Under the pieces are notes generated by a model. It was not told the DNA's origin and did no database searches. It saw nothing but the letters and a program-made list of their open reading frames with translations. The translations under genes and the position numbers were made by a program. Positions 1-9,700 of a DNA stretch of 64,000 nucleotides are shown in pieces; within the stretch, counting starts at the first letter, position 1; each line of letters opens with the position of its first letter. The stretch comes from Polyangia bacterium (GTDB lineage Bacteria; Myxococcota_A; Polyangia; Nannocystales; Nannocystaceae). The stretch covers positions 62,001 to 126,000 of the forward strand of contig JAUHWG010000017.1 in NCBI GenBank assembly GCA_030424595.1, written 5' to 3'.

Positions 1-2
1 CG

Positions 3-1037
3 ACGCTCACCTGGGACGCGATCTGGGTGATGGGGAAGTTTAGCGGCGCCGCGCGGGCTGCCGAGGCGGCGCAGACCTTGGCCCGCTTCATCGTCATCCG
101 TCGGCGCTCACGCGAATACTACGAGCTGGTCGGGGTCGCCGTGCGGGCGCTCGGAGCCCTCGGGATCCCGCAGACGGATCTCCTGCTCGCCGAGCTCGAC
201 TCGCCGGCGGCGGGTGTCTTCGTCGAGGCGTCCAAGGCCCTGGAGCGGCTCCTCGGGCCGGTGAAGGCGGTCGAGCGCCTGGTCGACATCCTCGTCGACG
301 ACCCCGGGCAGGAGGCCAAGCTCGCGAACGCGCTGCGCTGCATGAACCGCAAGGCGGTCGTCGAGGCCCTCGACGCGAACCTCCGCTGCGGCGTGAACCA
401 ACGTGAGGAGGCCGCCCGCCTCTTGCTGATCGAGATCGGCGGGTCGGTCGCGATCGATCGGGTCCAGGCGCGACGTCAGGATCTCGAGAGCCGACGCCAG
501 GCGGTCGCGGATCTCGACGCTCGACAGCGGGAGCACGTCAAGCTGATCGCGGTCGGCGATGGGGCGGCGACCTGGATCGCCGTCGGCATGTGGGTCGTGG
601 TCTTCCTCACCGGGTTTGTCGGGATCGTTCTCGGGATGGTCCTGATCTACGGCGAGGGGGTGGGGGCCTATTCGGGGTGGGCGCTCGCCGGCGGCGGTGG
701 CCTCTTCTCTCTCCTCGGCAAGCTCGGCTTTAGCGGCAAGCTGGTCGAGACCGCGGGCGCCCGAGCCTCCGGGCGTCTGGCGATCTTCACCGGCTTCCAG
801 CGTCGGCTCCAGCACATCGACCTCCTCCTCGCCCAGCGCTTTATCGACGGCGCCGCGATCGACATCGACGAGGTCAAGGTGCTCTCGCAGCTGGTCAGCG
901 CAGCCCAGTCCGAGGCGCAGGAGTCGATCCTGGCCCTGATGCCGAGCGACGGCGAGGTCGAGGCCTACCGGCGTCGAAGGTCGATGATCGAGGGCGAGCG
1001 CGAGGCCGCTCCGCCCCCCTCGGGTGCAGGCTCCTGA
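3..1037 (+). CDS. HEAT-like repeat membrane protein, 5' end outside window
   Basis: The reading frame is open from base 3, so the gene probably begins upstream of the window; the first visible GTG/ATG (27/30) is unlikely to be the real start. The N-terminal half is helical with Ala/Leu-rich repeats of HEAT type (for example LVGVAVRALGALG and VFVEASKALERLLG). A charged, likely coiled segment follows, then a strong transmembrane stretch around visible residues 185-212 and a second Gly-rich hydrophobic segment. The C-terminus is helical and soluble. No catalytic motif was seen. HEAT-type repeats usually mediate protein contacts, so a membrane scaffold is the most I can suggest. The function is not recognised. 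Confidence 0.6.
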   Translation, partial: TLTWDAIWVMGKFSGAARAAEAAQTLARFIVIRRRSREYYELVGVAVRALGALGIPQTDLLLAELDSPAAGVFVEASKALERLLGPVKAVERLVDILVDDPGQEAKLANALRCMNRKAVVEALDANLRCGVNQREEAARLLLIEIGGSVAIDRVQARRQDLESRRQAVADLDARQREHVKLIAVGDGAATWIAVGMWVVVFLTGFVGIVLGMVLIYGEGVGAYSGWALAGGGGLFSLLGKLGFSGKLVETAGARASGRLAIFTGFQRRLQHIDLLLAQRFIDGAAIDIDEVKVLSQLVSAAQSEAQESILALMPSDGEVEAYRRRRSMIEGEREAAPPPSGAGS

Positions 1038-1122
1038 GTGACCTTCAGGCCAGGCGGAGGGGGACCTATGGCCGCTGTCGCGCGGCGTGTTTGTCGGTGG
1101 AAGCTGCTATGATCTCCGACCG

Positions 1123-1425
1123 ATGCGCCCCCCTCGCTGGCTGACGCTGCTCATCGTGACGATGGTCGCGACTGCCTGTGATCGAGGCATGTCGACGGAG
1201 GTCCCGGTCGCCAGCATCGGCGCCAAGTACACGCTTATCGGGGGCGATCTGCCCTTCTACGACAGCGGATGCAGCCAGGATCGCAACGCCGACGGCAAGC
1301 TCGCCGCCGGCACAGTCTTCCGCCTGGTCGAGGACAACGACGGTTGCTGGCTGGTGACGCTGGAGGACGAGGTCGACACCTACCTGCGGCCGAACCGCGA
1401 CGTGATCAAGTCGCGGCGCAAGTAG
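1123..1425 (+). CDS. small putative lipoprotein
   Basis: This encodes a 100-residue protein. The start is placed at the ATG at 1123 because it gives a short basic N-terminus (MRPPR), a hydrophobic stretch and a lipobox-like VATAC cysteine; an earlier in-frame start would put non-signal residues in front. The mature part has about 80 residues with two further Cys and an acidic segment rich in Asp and Asn. Some residues (RLVEDNDGCWLV) resemble the beta-strand style of SH3-like domains, but I do not recognise a family. It was probably exported and anchored in the inner or outer membrane. It lies just upstream of a UspA gene with no clear functional link. Confidence 0.55.
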   Translation: MRPPRWLTLLIVTMVATACDRGMSTEVPVASIGAKYTLIGGDLPFYDSGCSQDRNADGKLAAGTVFRLVEDNDGCWLVTLEDEVDTYLRPNRDVIKSRRK

Positions 1426-1472
1426 TGCGCGGAGGGGGGCTGGGCGAGGCCGACCATGGTAGGTTCCGCGAC

Positions 1473-1889
1473 ATGTACGCGAAGGTCATCGCCGCTCTCG
1501 ATGGTTCCACCCGAGCACCCGCCGTTCTCGCGAGAGCGGTCAAACTGGCCGCTGGAGGCGAGCTCCACCTCGTCCGGGCGATGACCGTACCGCTCGACCT
1601 GCCAGCCCTGACCTGGGCGCTGCGTGGGGAGGATCTCGGGACCTTCCTCGTCAATCACGGGATCGAAGAGCTCCGTCAGGTCGCCCGCCACGCCCCGGAG
1701 GGCCAGGTGAAGGAGATCCACTGCCGCGTCGGCAAGCCCTGGGAGGTCGTCTGCGCGATCGCCAAGGAGATCGACGCTGAGCTCATCGTCACCGGCTCCC
1801 ACGGCTACGACCGCCTCGACGTTCTCCTCGGGACCAACGCCGCGAAGGTCGTCAACCACGCTCCCTGCTCGGTGCTCGTCGTCCGCTAG
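1473..1889 (+). CDS. universal stress protein (UspA family)
   Basis: This is a 138-residue single-domain UspA protein. The start is set at the ATG at 1473, which opens with the family-typical strand MYAKVIAALDGS; a longer reading frame upstream is rejected because it runs through the preceding lipoprotein gene in another frame. The C-terminal GSHG...LLGT...APCSVLVVR matches the nucleotide-binding signature (G-2X-G-9X-G-S/T) and final strand of UspA, although the spacing is one residue short of the consensus. Family members bind ATP or act as dimeric stress regulators. It ends 18 bp before the CoA-transferase gene and may be cotranscribed with it. Confidence 0.85.
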   Translation: MYAKVIAALDGSTRAPAVLARAVKLAAGGELHLVRAMTVPLDLPALTWALRGEDLGTFLVNHGIEELRQVARHAPEGQVKEIHCRVGKPWEVVCAIAKEIDAELIVTGSHGYDRLDVLLGTNAAKVVNHAPCSVLVVR

Positions 1890-1907
1890 CGCGGAGCTGG
1901 GACTGCC

Positions 1908-3434
1908 ATGAGCGACGCCCTCGACCGACGGATCGATCACCTCGGGCTGCGGGCCAAGGTGATGCCTGCGGAGGCCGCGGCCGAGCTCATCGGCGGCCAG
2001 GACGTGCTCGCGATCAGCGGCTTCACCAAGGCGGGCGAGCCCAAGGTGATGATGGCCGCGCTCGCCCAGTCCTTCGCTGCGCGCGAGGAGAAGCCGACCA
2101 TCACGCTCTACAGCGGCGCTTCGCTCTCCGACGAGGTCGAGAGCCCGCTCGCGCCCTACATCGCCCGGCGTGGCCCCTATATGTCGAATAGGGCGTCACG
2201 GCAGCGGATCCTCAGCGGTCAGATGGACTACACCGACGTCCATCTCTCTCACTTCGCGCGCGGGATCATGAACGGCTTCTACGGCGAGATCGACGTCGCG
2301 GTCGTCGAGGTCTCGCAGATCCTCGGTGACGGCAGCGTCATCCTGACCTCGTCGGTGGGAGTCTCAGCTGAGGCGCTGGTCCGGGCGCGCAAGGTCATCC
2401 TCGAGGTCAACACCGCCTCTCCGGACTACAGCGGCGTCCACGACATCGTCCTCCCCTCGCGGCCGCCCGCGATCGGCTGGCCGATCCCGATCACGAACGT
2501 CGTCGATCGCGTCGGTCTCCCCCATGTTCGCTTCGATCTGAGCAAGGTCGTGGCGATCGTCGCCTCCGAGGAGCCGGATCACTCGGTCGTCTTCAAGCCG
2601 AGCGACGTGACCTGTCAGCAGATCGCCGGCAACGTGATCGCCTTCCTGATGGAGTGCAGGCGGCGCTTCGGCTGGGACGACTGGACACCGCCGCTCCAGT
2701 CCGGCGTCGGCAACATCGCCAACGCGGTGATCAGCGAGCTCGGGCGCTCGCCCTTCTCACGCCTGCACTTCTACACCGAGGTGTTCCAGGAGGGGATGCT
2801 GGAGCTGGCGCTCGGCGATCCCGATCGCTTCGTCGGCGCCTCGTCGACGGCCCTCTCCCTCGCTGACACCCGCCCAGAGCGGGTCGCCGAGGTCCTGCGG
2901 GCGCTCCGCGGCAAGCTCCTGCTCCGGCCGATGTGGCTCTCCAACGCTCCCGAGGTGATCACGCGCCTCCACGTCATCGCGATGAACACGCCGCTCGAGG
3001 TCGACATCTATGGTCATGTGAATTCGACCCACATCGGCGGGACTCGGATCGTCAACGGCCTCGGCGGGAGCGGTGATTTCTTCCGCAATGCCTATATCAG
3101 CATCGTCCACACCCCCTCGATCCGGCGCCTCCGAGACGGACGGACGATCTCGTGCATCTTGCCTACTGTTAGCCATGTCGACCACACGGAGCATGACATC
3201 AAGTGCGTGGTGACCGAGCAGGGCTACGCGGTCAACCTCGCCGTTCGTACAGCCCATCGACGCGCCGAGGAGATCATCGAAAAGTGCGCGCATCCGTACT
3301 TCCAGCCGCTCCTGCGCGAGTATGTCCGCCTCGCGGTCGGCGGTGATGAGCCACGCCTCGGGCAAGCGGATCGGCGCGAAGAGCTGTGGTGGGACGAGTA
3401 CGAGGTCGCGTCGCGGAGCTTCCCGGGCTCGTAG
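1908..3434 (+). CDS. acetyl-CoA hydrolase / CoA-transferase family protein
   Basis: This 508-residue enzyme belongs to the acetyl-CoA hydrolase/transferase family, which includes succinate:acetate and propionate CoA-transferases. Diagnostic stretches include GVGNIANAVISELG, then YTEV with the presumed catalytic Glu at residue 291, and the C-terminal NTPLEVDIYGHVNSTHIGG motif followed by Gly-rich GLGGSGDF. The length matches the family (about 500 residues). It would act in the cytoplasm, moving CoA between short-chain carboxylates and so linking acetate or propionate to central metabolism. The exact donor and acceptor cannot be read from sequence. A GGAG-like site precedes the ATG. The upstream UspA gene is close (18 bp). 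Confidence 0.88.
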   Translation: MSDALDRRIDHLGLRAKVMPAEAAAELIGGQDVLAISGFTKAGEPKVMMAALAQSFAAREEKPTITLYSGASLSDEVESPLAPYIARRGPYMSNRASRQRILSGQMDYTDVHLSHFARGIMNGFYGEIDVAVVEVSQILGDGSVILTSSVGVSAEALVRARKVILEVNTASPDYSGVHDIVLPSRPPAIGWPIPITNVVDRVGLPHVRFDLSKVVAIVASEEPDHSVVFKPSDVTCQQIAGNVIAFLMECRRRFGWDDWTPPLQSGVGNIANAVISELGRSPFSRLHFYTEVFQEGMLELALGDPDRFVGASSTALSLADTRPERVAEVLRALRGKLLLRPMWLSNAPEVITRLHVIAMNTPLEVDIYGHVNSTHIGGTRIVNGLGGSGDFFRNAYISIVHTPSIRRLRDGRTISCILPTVSHVDHTEHDIKCVVTEQGYAVNLAVRTAHRRAEEIIEKCAHPYFQPLLREYVRLAVGGDEPRLGQADRREELWWDEYEVASRSFPGS

Positions 3435-3998
3435 CGGCTCTCAGGTGGACGGGGTGCACCAGCGCTCCTCGACGGTCGACCTCTTCCCCGGTAGAGCTGT
3501 CCGCGGGGGCAGGCTATGTCTGCGCGCGATCAGCCGCGGAGAGGCTGCGCGCGAGCGCGCCGGGCGTTCGTCTTGGGCTCTAGGCGGGATCGCTTGTCCT
3601 CGCCGGCGCCTCGCCGTAGGGGCGCTGGACGCCCTGAAGGGGGGATACGAGCGAGCATGCGGCCCGGTCGGCGAGGTCCGTGCGGCGATGCTCGGCTCCG
3701 CAGAGCCTGACGAGGGGGGAGCGCCGAGGTACGATCCCCGCGTTCTTCAGGGCGTGTGAGAGGTTGTGTTCGCTGAGCGCAGGGGTTCTTCGGGGGGTGT
3801 TGCAGGTTGGGCTGCGACTCGGGCGACGTGCGCCGATGTAGTCTATGATGATAGTCTACGTGCATCTGAGGACGACTTCATCGTCGCAGGGACACGCCAA
3901 AGTTGCGCGGCGCTACGGCCAGAAGCAGGTTGAGCGGCCTCCGTCGCGCCTGCTACGGTCCTTGAGGGTTTTGAGGGTTTTGACGTGGGGGTGTTGGG
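3435..3998 (+). other. intergenic region, no gene recognised
   Basis: About 560 bp separate the CoA-transferase and PATAN genes. Overlapping open frames in this stretch are Arg-rich and lack homology signals. Two small features are visible: a direct repeat TAGTCTA...TAGTCTA at 3839-3858 separated by 6 bp, and three TTGAGGGTTT-like units just before 3985. Either could lie in the promoter of the gene at 3999, but neither is strong evidence. Confidence 0.5.
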
Positions 3999-4805
3999 AT
4001 GGGGGCGAGTGTGTTGAGAATCGCGACCTCGCCGGGCAGTGCCGAGCCGGTGCTCTCCGGAGATCTGGACGACATGTGCCTGCCCACGCTCCTTCATCTC
4101 TTGGAGATCGAGAGCCACACTGGTTGGCTGCAGGTCGATCAGGAGCGCAGGATTGACCTCTACAGGGGACATGTGACCTGCGCCTCGGCTGGGGATCTCG
4201 AGGGCGTCGAGGCCCTCAAGGAGGTGCTCGTCGCGGGGGGGAGCCGATTCGAGGTCTTCCATGGGAGGCCTCGTCATGAGCGGGCGCTCGAGCGTGTCTC
4301 ATCGACGCTCTTCGACTCCTACCGGATCCTCGATGAGTGGGCGAAGATCGAGGGGACCGTCCTACGGCTCGTCGGAGACCAGCGTTGGTGGCCGACGGGG
4401 CGGGGGATCGACGCGTTGATGGCGGTGATCGACGGCACGACGCCGCTCCGAGAGCTCGTGGCGCAGACGGGCGTATCGCTCTGTAGCGTCGTTGATGAGG
4501 TCCTGGAGGCCAAGCGCTTGGGGCTCGTCGTCGCGACCGAGGTCGTGACCGGGGAGCTGGCGACGGAGCCTGGCGTGGAGGTTGGACCCGACCTCCCGGA
4601 GCTAGGGGGAACACCTCCGCCGGCGACGGAGGACCCCTTCGTCGGGGTCGACTTCTTCGACCTCCTCGATCGCGCGCGAGCCTCGACCAAGCTCGGCGAC
4701 TACGGGTTCGCTGAAGCTGCGCTCGAGGCCGCCTTGAGGCTTCGACCGGAGGATCGGATCGCGAGCCAGAACTTGCGCCGGGTCCGGGAGCTGAGGGGGC
4801 CCTAG
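3999..4805 (+). CDS. PATAN/DUF4388-type protein with C-terminal TPR-like helices
   Basis: This is a 268-residue protein. Residues about 17-110 have the PATAN (DUF4388) pattern: an LSGDLDDMCLPTLLHLL opening helix, SHTGWLQV strand, IDLYRGHVTCA, then a helical end. The middle (about 120-175) reads as a winged-helix-like segment (LMAVIDGTTPLRELVAQTG), and the C-terminus (about 220-265) carries one TPR-like helical pair ending in RLRPEDRIASQNLRRVREL. The next gene has the same three-part architecture and the same ending, so the two are paralogues. PATAN domains are found in bacterial signalling and adaptor proteins; a role as an adaptor for the nearby Roadblock and globin proteins is inference. 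Confidence 0.7.
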   Translation: MGASVLRIATSPGSAEPVLSGDLDDMCLPTLLHLLEIESHTGWLQVDQERRIDLYRGHVTCASAGDLEGVEALKEVLVAGGSRFEVFHGRPRHERALERVSSTLFDSYRILDEWAKIEGTVLRLVGDQRWWPTGRGIDALMAVIDGTTPLRELVAQTGVSLCSVVDEVLEAKRLGLVVATEVVTGELATEPGVEVGPDLPELGGTPPPATEDPFVGVDFFDLLDRARASTKLGDYGFAEAALEAALRLRPEDRIASQNLRRVRELRGP

Positions 4806-5046
4806 AGCGGAGTCGCGGCGGTCCGAGGGGCGCTCGGGCTCATCGTCGGCCGCCGAAGACCTCGGAGTACGTGCTCATGACCTGTGAAGACCTCAGCCTA
4901 GGCGACTTCCCGGGCCTCCCTCATGTGCTCGCTTCGACTCACTCTCGGGCGCGGGGCCAGCGCTCGCGCCGTTGCACGCTGCATGGGCGCCATCTGACGG
5001 TGTCGCCCGGGCTCCGGTCCGATCGTCGACGAGCGGTCGAAGGAGC

Positions 5047-5763
5047 ATGATTCAGGGCAACCTACAGGACGTCGCTCTGAGCTCGCTGTTGCAGGCGATG
5101 CACGCCGATTCCGTGAGCGGGTATCTCCGGGTCGAAGGCGGCGGCGTGCTGCACATCGTCGACGGTGAGGTCGTCGGAGCCTCGACGGCGGGCGCGGAGG
5201 GCTATGAGGCGGTGATGTCTCTCCTGGCGCGGCGGCGAGGCTCCTTCACCTTCGAGCGGGGGAGCCCGACCGGTGCCGAGCCGCTCGCCCCGATCATGAA
5301 CCTGCTCCTCGAGAGCGCGCGTCTCGACGATGAGTGGCGGCGGGTCGCGGACTACGTGGTGCGAGTCGCCGATCGCACCCGGGTGCCCAGCGATGAGCCC
5401 TGCCTCGCGGCGCTCCTCCAGTGGGTCGACGGCCGGCGGACGATCGAGGAGGTCGCGCATCTGAGCGGCGACTCGACGACGGAGATCGTCGCGTCGGTTC
5501 GCGTCGGGATCCGCGGGGGAGTGCTCGAGCGGGTGCGCAGCGCGGAGTCAGCGGGGAGCTCGAGGGAGCCTGAGCCGGACAGGGGCTTCGATGACCTGAT
5601 CGCCAGCGCCCGAGCGAAGATCCGCGATGGAGACCTCGAGGGCGCCGCGAAGCATCTCCACCGGGCGTTGGCCCGGCGCCCAGAGGACCGGATCGCCCGA
5701 CAGAACCTGCGGCGAGTCGCCTCGCTTCTGTCGAGCCGCTCGCGGAGATCATCGAACCAATAA
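5047..5763 (+). CDS. PATAN/DUF4388-type protein, paralogue of the upstream gene
   Basis: This is a 238-residue protein. The start at ATG 5047 is supported by a strong AAGGAG site ending 2 bases before it and by the family opening MIQGNLQDVALSSLLQAM. The domain order matches the upstream gene: PATAN (about 1-90, with SGYLRVEGGGVLHIVDGEVVGA), a winged-helix-like middle segment (AALLQWVDGRRTIEEVAHLSG), and a TPR-like C-terminus ending RRPEDRIARQNLRRVASLL. The Roadblock gene begins 17 bp downstream, which suggests cotranscription. The duplication of this adaptor next to a Roadblock protein suggests a small signalling module. Confidence 0.75.
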   Translation: MIQGNLQDVALSSLLQAMHADSVSGYLRVEGGGVLHIVDGEVVGASTAGAEGYEAVMSLLARRRGSFTFERGSPTGAEPLAPIMNLLLESARLDDEWRRVADYVVRVADRTRVPSDEPCLAALLQWVDGRRTIEEVAHLSGDSTTEIVASVRVGIRGGVLERVRSAESAGSSREPEPDRGFDDLIASARAKIRDGDLEGAAKHLHRALARRPEDRIARQNLRRVASLLSSRSRRSSNQ

Positions 5764-5779
5764 CGAGAAGGAAAGCGCA

Positions 5780-6148
5780 ATGAGTCGTTCAGAAGAGATA
5801 TCCAAGCTCCTCAAGTCCCTGACGTCGTCCTCGGCGGACGTCGAAGCCGCGGCGATCGTCGACAATGACGGCCTGATGATCGCCTCGGCGCTTCCCGCCG
5901 ATGTGGAGGACGATCGGGTCGCGGCGATGAGCGCCGCGCTCTTGGGGATGTCCGACCGGATCGTCCGAGAGCTCGGGCGAGGGCTCTTCGAGCTGGTGAT
6001 GATCCGCGGGAGTGAGGGGTACACGATCCTGGTCCGCTGCGGGCCTGAGGCGGTGCTCTCGGTGCTCGCCGCGAGGACAGCCAAGCTCGGGCTCATCTTC
6101 CTCGACGCGAACCGCTCGGCGAAAGAGATCGCTCGACTTATCACATAG
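5780..6148 (+). CDS. Roadblock/LC7-domain protein (MglB-like)
   Basis: This is a 122-residue single-domain Roadblock/LC7 protein. It has the typical strand-turn signature AAAIVDNDGLMIASALP followed by a long helix (VAAMSAALLGMSDRIVRELG) and the strand pair ELVMIRGSEGYTILVRCGPEAVLSVLA. In myxobacteria this fold includes MglB, the GAP for the polarity GTPase MglA; no GTPase gene is visible in this window, so identity as MglB itself is not claimed. A GAAGGA site lies 6 bases before the ATG. It sits between a PATAN gene (17 bp gap) and a protoglobin gene (54 bp gap), suggesting one operon. Confidence 0.85.
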   Translation: MSRSEEISKLLKSLTSSSADVEAAAIVDNDGLMIASALPADVEDDRVAAMSAALLGMSDRIVRELGRGLFELVMIRGSEGYTILVRCGPEAVLSVLAARTAKLGLIFLDANRSAKEIARLIT

Positions 6149-6202
6149 AGCGGAGGATCGGCTGGGGACCGGCTGAGGGAGTGACCGAGGACGTGCAGAG
6201 CT

Positions 6203-6739
6203 ATGAAAGACAAGAACCAAGTATTCGCAGACCTGAAGGATTTTCTCGGCTTCGGCGAAGAGGACGCCCAGAACCTCAAGGCGCTAGCGCCGATCTTCGC
6301 GACCCACGGGGGAGCGCTGACCGACCGCTTCTACGAGAAGCTCGGCACCGTGCCCGAGACGGCCGCGCTGGTCGAGGGCCGCGTCGACGCGCTGAAGAAG
6401 ACCCACGCGGTCTGGATGAGCGAGCTCTTCAGCGGTGACTACGGTGACGCGTACTTCGAGCGACGGTGGAAGATCGGCCTCACCCACGTGCGGGTGAACG
6501 TTCCGCCGCACTATGTGGAGGCCGTGATCTCGTTCCTCCGGGGCGAGTCCGAGAAGCTCCTGGTGCGAGAGCTCAAGGACGCGGGGCTGGTCGCCGAGCG
6601 GCACGCGAGCCTGCTCAAGATCCTCGACATCGACCTGATGGTGATCAACCTCGCCTACGCCGCGGAGCGGGTGGATCGGCTCTGCAACTTCACGGGGATG
6701 AGCAAGAAGCTCATCCAGCGCTGTATCGAGCAGAGCTGA
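6203..6739 (+). CDS. protoglobin / globin-sensor domain protein
   Basis: This is a 178-residue protein made only of a protoglobin-type sensor globin. The helices LKDFLGFGEEDAQNLKAL and LTDRFYEKLGTVPETAALV match the N-terminal part of globin-coupled sensors. The proximal heme ligand is most likely His95 in WKIGLTHVRVNVPPHYV, which matches the family pattern kIGxxHv...P..Y. There is no output domain, so any signal must pass to a partner protein. Its place after two PATAN genes and a Roadblock gene makes those the obvious candidate partners; this is inference. Alternatively it binds O2 or NO for storage or detoxification. It ends in a strong hairpin terminator. Confidence 0.88.
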   Translation: MKDKNQVFADLKDFLGFGEEDAQNLKALAPIFATHGGALTDRFYEKLGTVPETAALVEGRVDALKKTHAVWMSELFSGDYGDAYFERRWKIGLTHVRVNVPPHYVEAVISFLRGESEKLLVRELKDAGLVAERHASLLKILDIDLMVINLAYAAERVDRLCNFTGMSKKLIQRCIEQS

Positions 6740-6761
6740 CGGCAGCGCTCTGGCTGCGCTG

Positions 6762-6792
6762 GCGGGGGGCGAAGGATCGCCCCCCGCTCCAT
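6762..6792. terminator. bidirectional intrinsic terminator
   Basis: A perfect 11-bp stem (GCGGGGGGCGA at 6762-6772, TCGCCCCCCGC at 6777-6787) with a 4-base AGGA loop is followed by a T-rich stretch (TCCATTCTTATT). It lies between two convergent genes, the protoglobin gene on the plus strand and the sacsin-like gene on the minus strand, and could serve both. Confidence 0.8.
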
Positions 6793-6797
6793 TCTTA

Positions 6798-9700
6798 TTA
6801 GGCTGGCTGGACGCGGTCGACGGCGGGCTTGAAGAAGCGCTTCTCCTGGGCGCCCGAGTCGAGGCGGACGGTGACCCAGGTGAACATGCCCGCGCGCTCG
6901 ACCGCGACGATCGTCCCCGGAGGGGCGGTGTCGGAGCTGTGGACCCAGCCGATCTGCGGTCCGACCCCGCCGCCGTCGCGCTCGGCCTGGCTGCGCCAAC
7001 GGGCGTCGAGGGCGTAGCGGGCGATCCGCGGGAGGGGATCCTGGATCCGGTAGATCCGGCGGGCGTCGGGCTTGAGCGCTCGCTCGACGATGTAGAGCCA
7101 GTATTGCCGGCCGAAGGTGCGAGCCGCGACGGCGTCTCGCTTGGCGAGGAGAACCGTCAGCTCGTCCCAGTCTCCGTCGAGGCCGTAGACGCGGATGAAA
7201 CGGGCGCTAGGGTCGCTTATCCGACCGCTCTGGAGCTCGTAGCCAGGGGTCCCCGGGGGCATCGCCTTGACCTTGCGCCCCGCCGCCTCCTCATAGGCGA
7301 AGCAGGCGTCGAGCGCCGCCGCGGAGACATCATTGCTCGCGGTCGGGGCGAGCTCTTCGGAGCCGACGAAGGCGAGGCGCTCGACGCCGATCGCCCGTGA
7401 GGGGATCTTCTTCGGGGACGCTCCGTCGTCTTCGGAGGTGGGCTCGGGCTCTTGGATCTCGGCGAAGAGGTCGTCGATCTCCTCGGGCTCGGCGACCGGT
7501 CGAAGGTCGGCGCTTTGGGCCCGCGGCACCCGACGATGATCGAGGAGGGCTTCGATGTCGGCGGGCTCGGTCCGCAGCAGCGCCTCCAAGTGGGAGAGGT
7601 TGTCGAGCCGTTCTCCGGGCCGGTCTCCGAGCAGGCGGTTGATCGCCTCGGCGAGGGCGACGACGACGGTGTCCCAATGGTCGGCGCTGATGTAGACGAT
7701 ACCGGCGTCGTCGTCGGCGAAGAGCGCGACCTCGCGGCGGCCGAGCGGCCCCCTCATCCCGTCTACTTGGAGCTGGGTGATGAGTCGATCGACGGGGCGC
7801 AGCTCGAGGGCCGAGAGCCGGGTGAGATCGGCGCTGCCGGTCTTGCCGTGGGCGACGAGCAGGCGCTCGAGCCCGACCGCGAAGAGCGGATGGTGGACGG
7901 TCGTCGTCAGCGCGCGACAGAATTCGATCCTGTCGACGTTGCCGGAGAGCGCTGGGGTCTCGGCGAGCTCCTCGCGGGTGTACTGGGAGAGGCGGCGGAT
8001 GCCGAGGCAGGCGATCGTCTCGGCGTTGACCTTGGAGTTGAGGAGCGGGAGAGTGCCGCCGGGGAGTCGGGCGGCGAACCAGGGGGCGTCGTCGACGAAG
8101 AGGGCGTCGCTGTTCACGAGGATCCCCTCGCGGGTCGGCACCGGCAGCGCGCTGCGCTCGCTCGTCGACGGCGGCTGCCGGGCGGCCCTGAGATCGACGT
8201 AGCGTCGGAGCAGGCGGAGCACGGACTCGAGGTCTGGACGGGAGAGGGGGGCACCGTCGCTGTCATCGCGGAGATCGCCCAGCATCGACGCGATGTCGTC
8301 GGTCTGCACCTGTGGCCTGCGGCCTAGGCGTTCCAGGCCGCGGTGTGCATCGCCCTCGCCGACGACGAAGCCGCGCCGGTCGCCGAAGAGCTCGGCCACC
8401 GACACCGCGAAGGTGTGGTCGGCCCGCCAGAACCTGGAGCCGTCCCAGATGCACGGCGTGTCCGCGAGCGGGGCGAGCTGGGCTGCGGAGGGAGCATCCT
8501 CGAGCCGGCCGACGTAGGCGTAGAGCGCAGCGCAGCGCGCGCTGAGGATCTCTGTCGTCAGGGCGCCGCGCTCGCCCGTCATCCACCGCCGGCTGAGGTC
8601 GAGGAGGTGGGCGAGGACCGGCTCGACGGGCGGCGAGGACGGGAGCCCGAGCGCCGTCATGAACTCCGGGCGCAGCCCGCTGGCGCCGAGCGTCGGTGCT
8701 GTGCTCGCGACGAGGCCCAGCTGCTCAGGACGAACGAGCTCATCGCCGCGATAGAGTCGACGTTCGGACGGGGTGAAGGCCGCCATCTCCGAGCTTGGCA
8801 GCGAGGTGAGCCAGGCGCGGGGGCGGAGCTCTGCGGCGAGGGATTCTGCCTCGGCGGCGTCCTTGCCGTGGAGGTGTAGCCAGAGCCGCTCGACATAGGT
8901 GAGGAGCTCCGCGAGCTCTCCTTCCACGGGGCCCTGCTCGTCGTCGAAGCGGGCGCAGAGGGCGTCGATATGCTCGAGGATCGCCCCCGCTTGCGGGGTC
9001 TCGCGGAGCCCTAGATCGGCGAAGAAGGAGCGCCAATCCCCACGGTCGCCGGGGTAGTGGTCGAAGTCCGGGACCTGGGCCGAGGAGTCGAGCGGAGCCC
9101 CGTCGTCGCCAGGATCGTAGAGGTGGGAGGCGGCGTAGAGCTGACCATCGACGCCGCGGATGAGCGCCGAGCTCCGCAGCGCCTCCGCGGTCTCGGGGGA
9201 GCTCCGCTCCAGAGCGGAGAGGTCGATGTGCTGGCGGAGCCACTGGAGGAGGGCGACCTGATCATGGTCTGCCAGATCGCCGTAGCTGCGGAGGAAGACA
9301 TCGGCGAGGAAGCGCTCACGGTCGAGCTCGGGGACCTCGAGCTCGAGGAGGAGAGGGCGCCAGCGATCGTTCGGGCCGACATCGACGAAGTCCATCGCCA
9401 GGCCGTCGATCGCGGGCCCGTCGAAGTCGGTCGGCAGGAAGAGCCCAGGCTCATCGGCGCTGACCGGTCGCCCGCGGACCGTGCGGAGGAGCGGGGTTCG
9501 CCGCAGGAGCTGGCGGGTCTCGTCCTCGTAGGCGGCGATCCAGGCGGGGTTGGCCAGGGCGTCGAGGAGCTGCTCACGGGCGCGCTGGTCGGTCGCGAGG
9601 GCGGACTGCACCTCCGGGGCGAGGGAGAGGGCGTACGCGAGGCTACGACCGCCTATCGGCATCATCAACCCGGGATAGCGCCGGTGGAGGTTGCGGATCG

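Noticed and set aside
1269-1472. N-terminal extension of the UspA protein
   Set aside because: It overlaps the preceding lipoprotein gene in another frame and lacks UspA similarity; ATG 1473 gives the normal family start.
3494-3513. Shared AGAGCTGTCCGCGGG at about 3496 and 47130
   Set aside because: A 15-base match is expected by chance a few times in a 64-kb high-GC window; no other similarity surrounds it.
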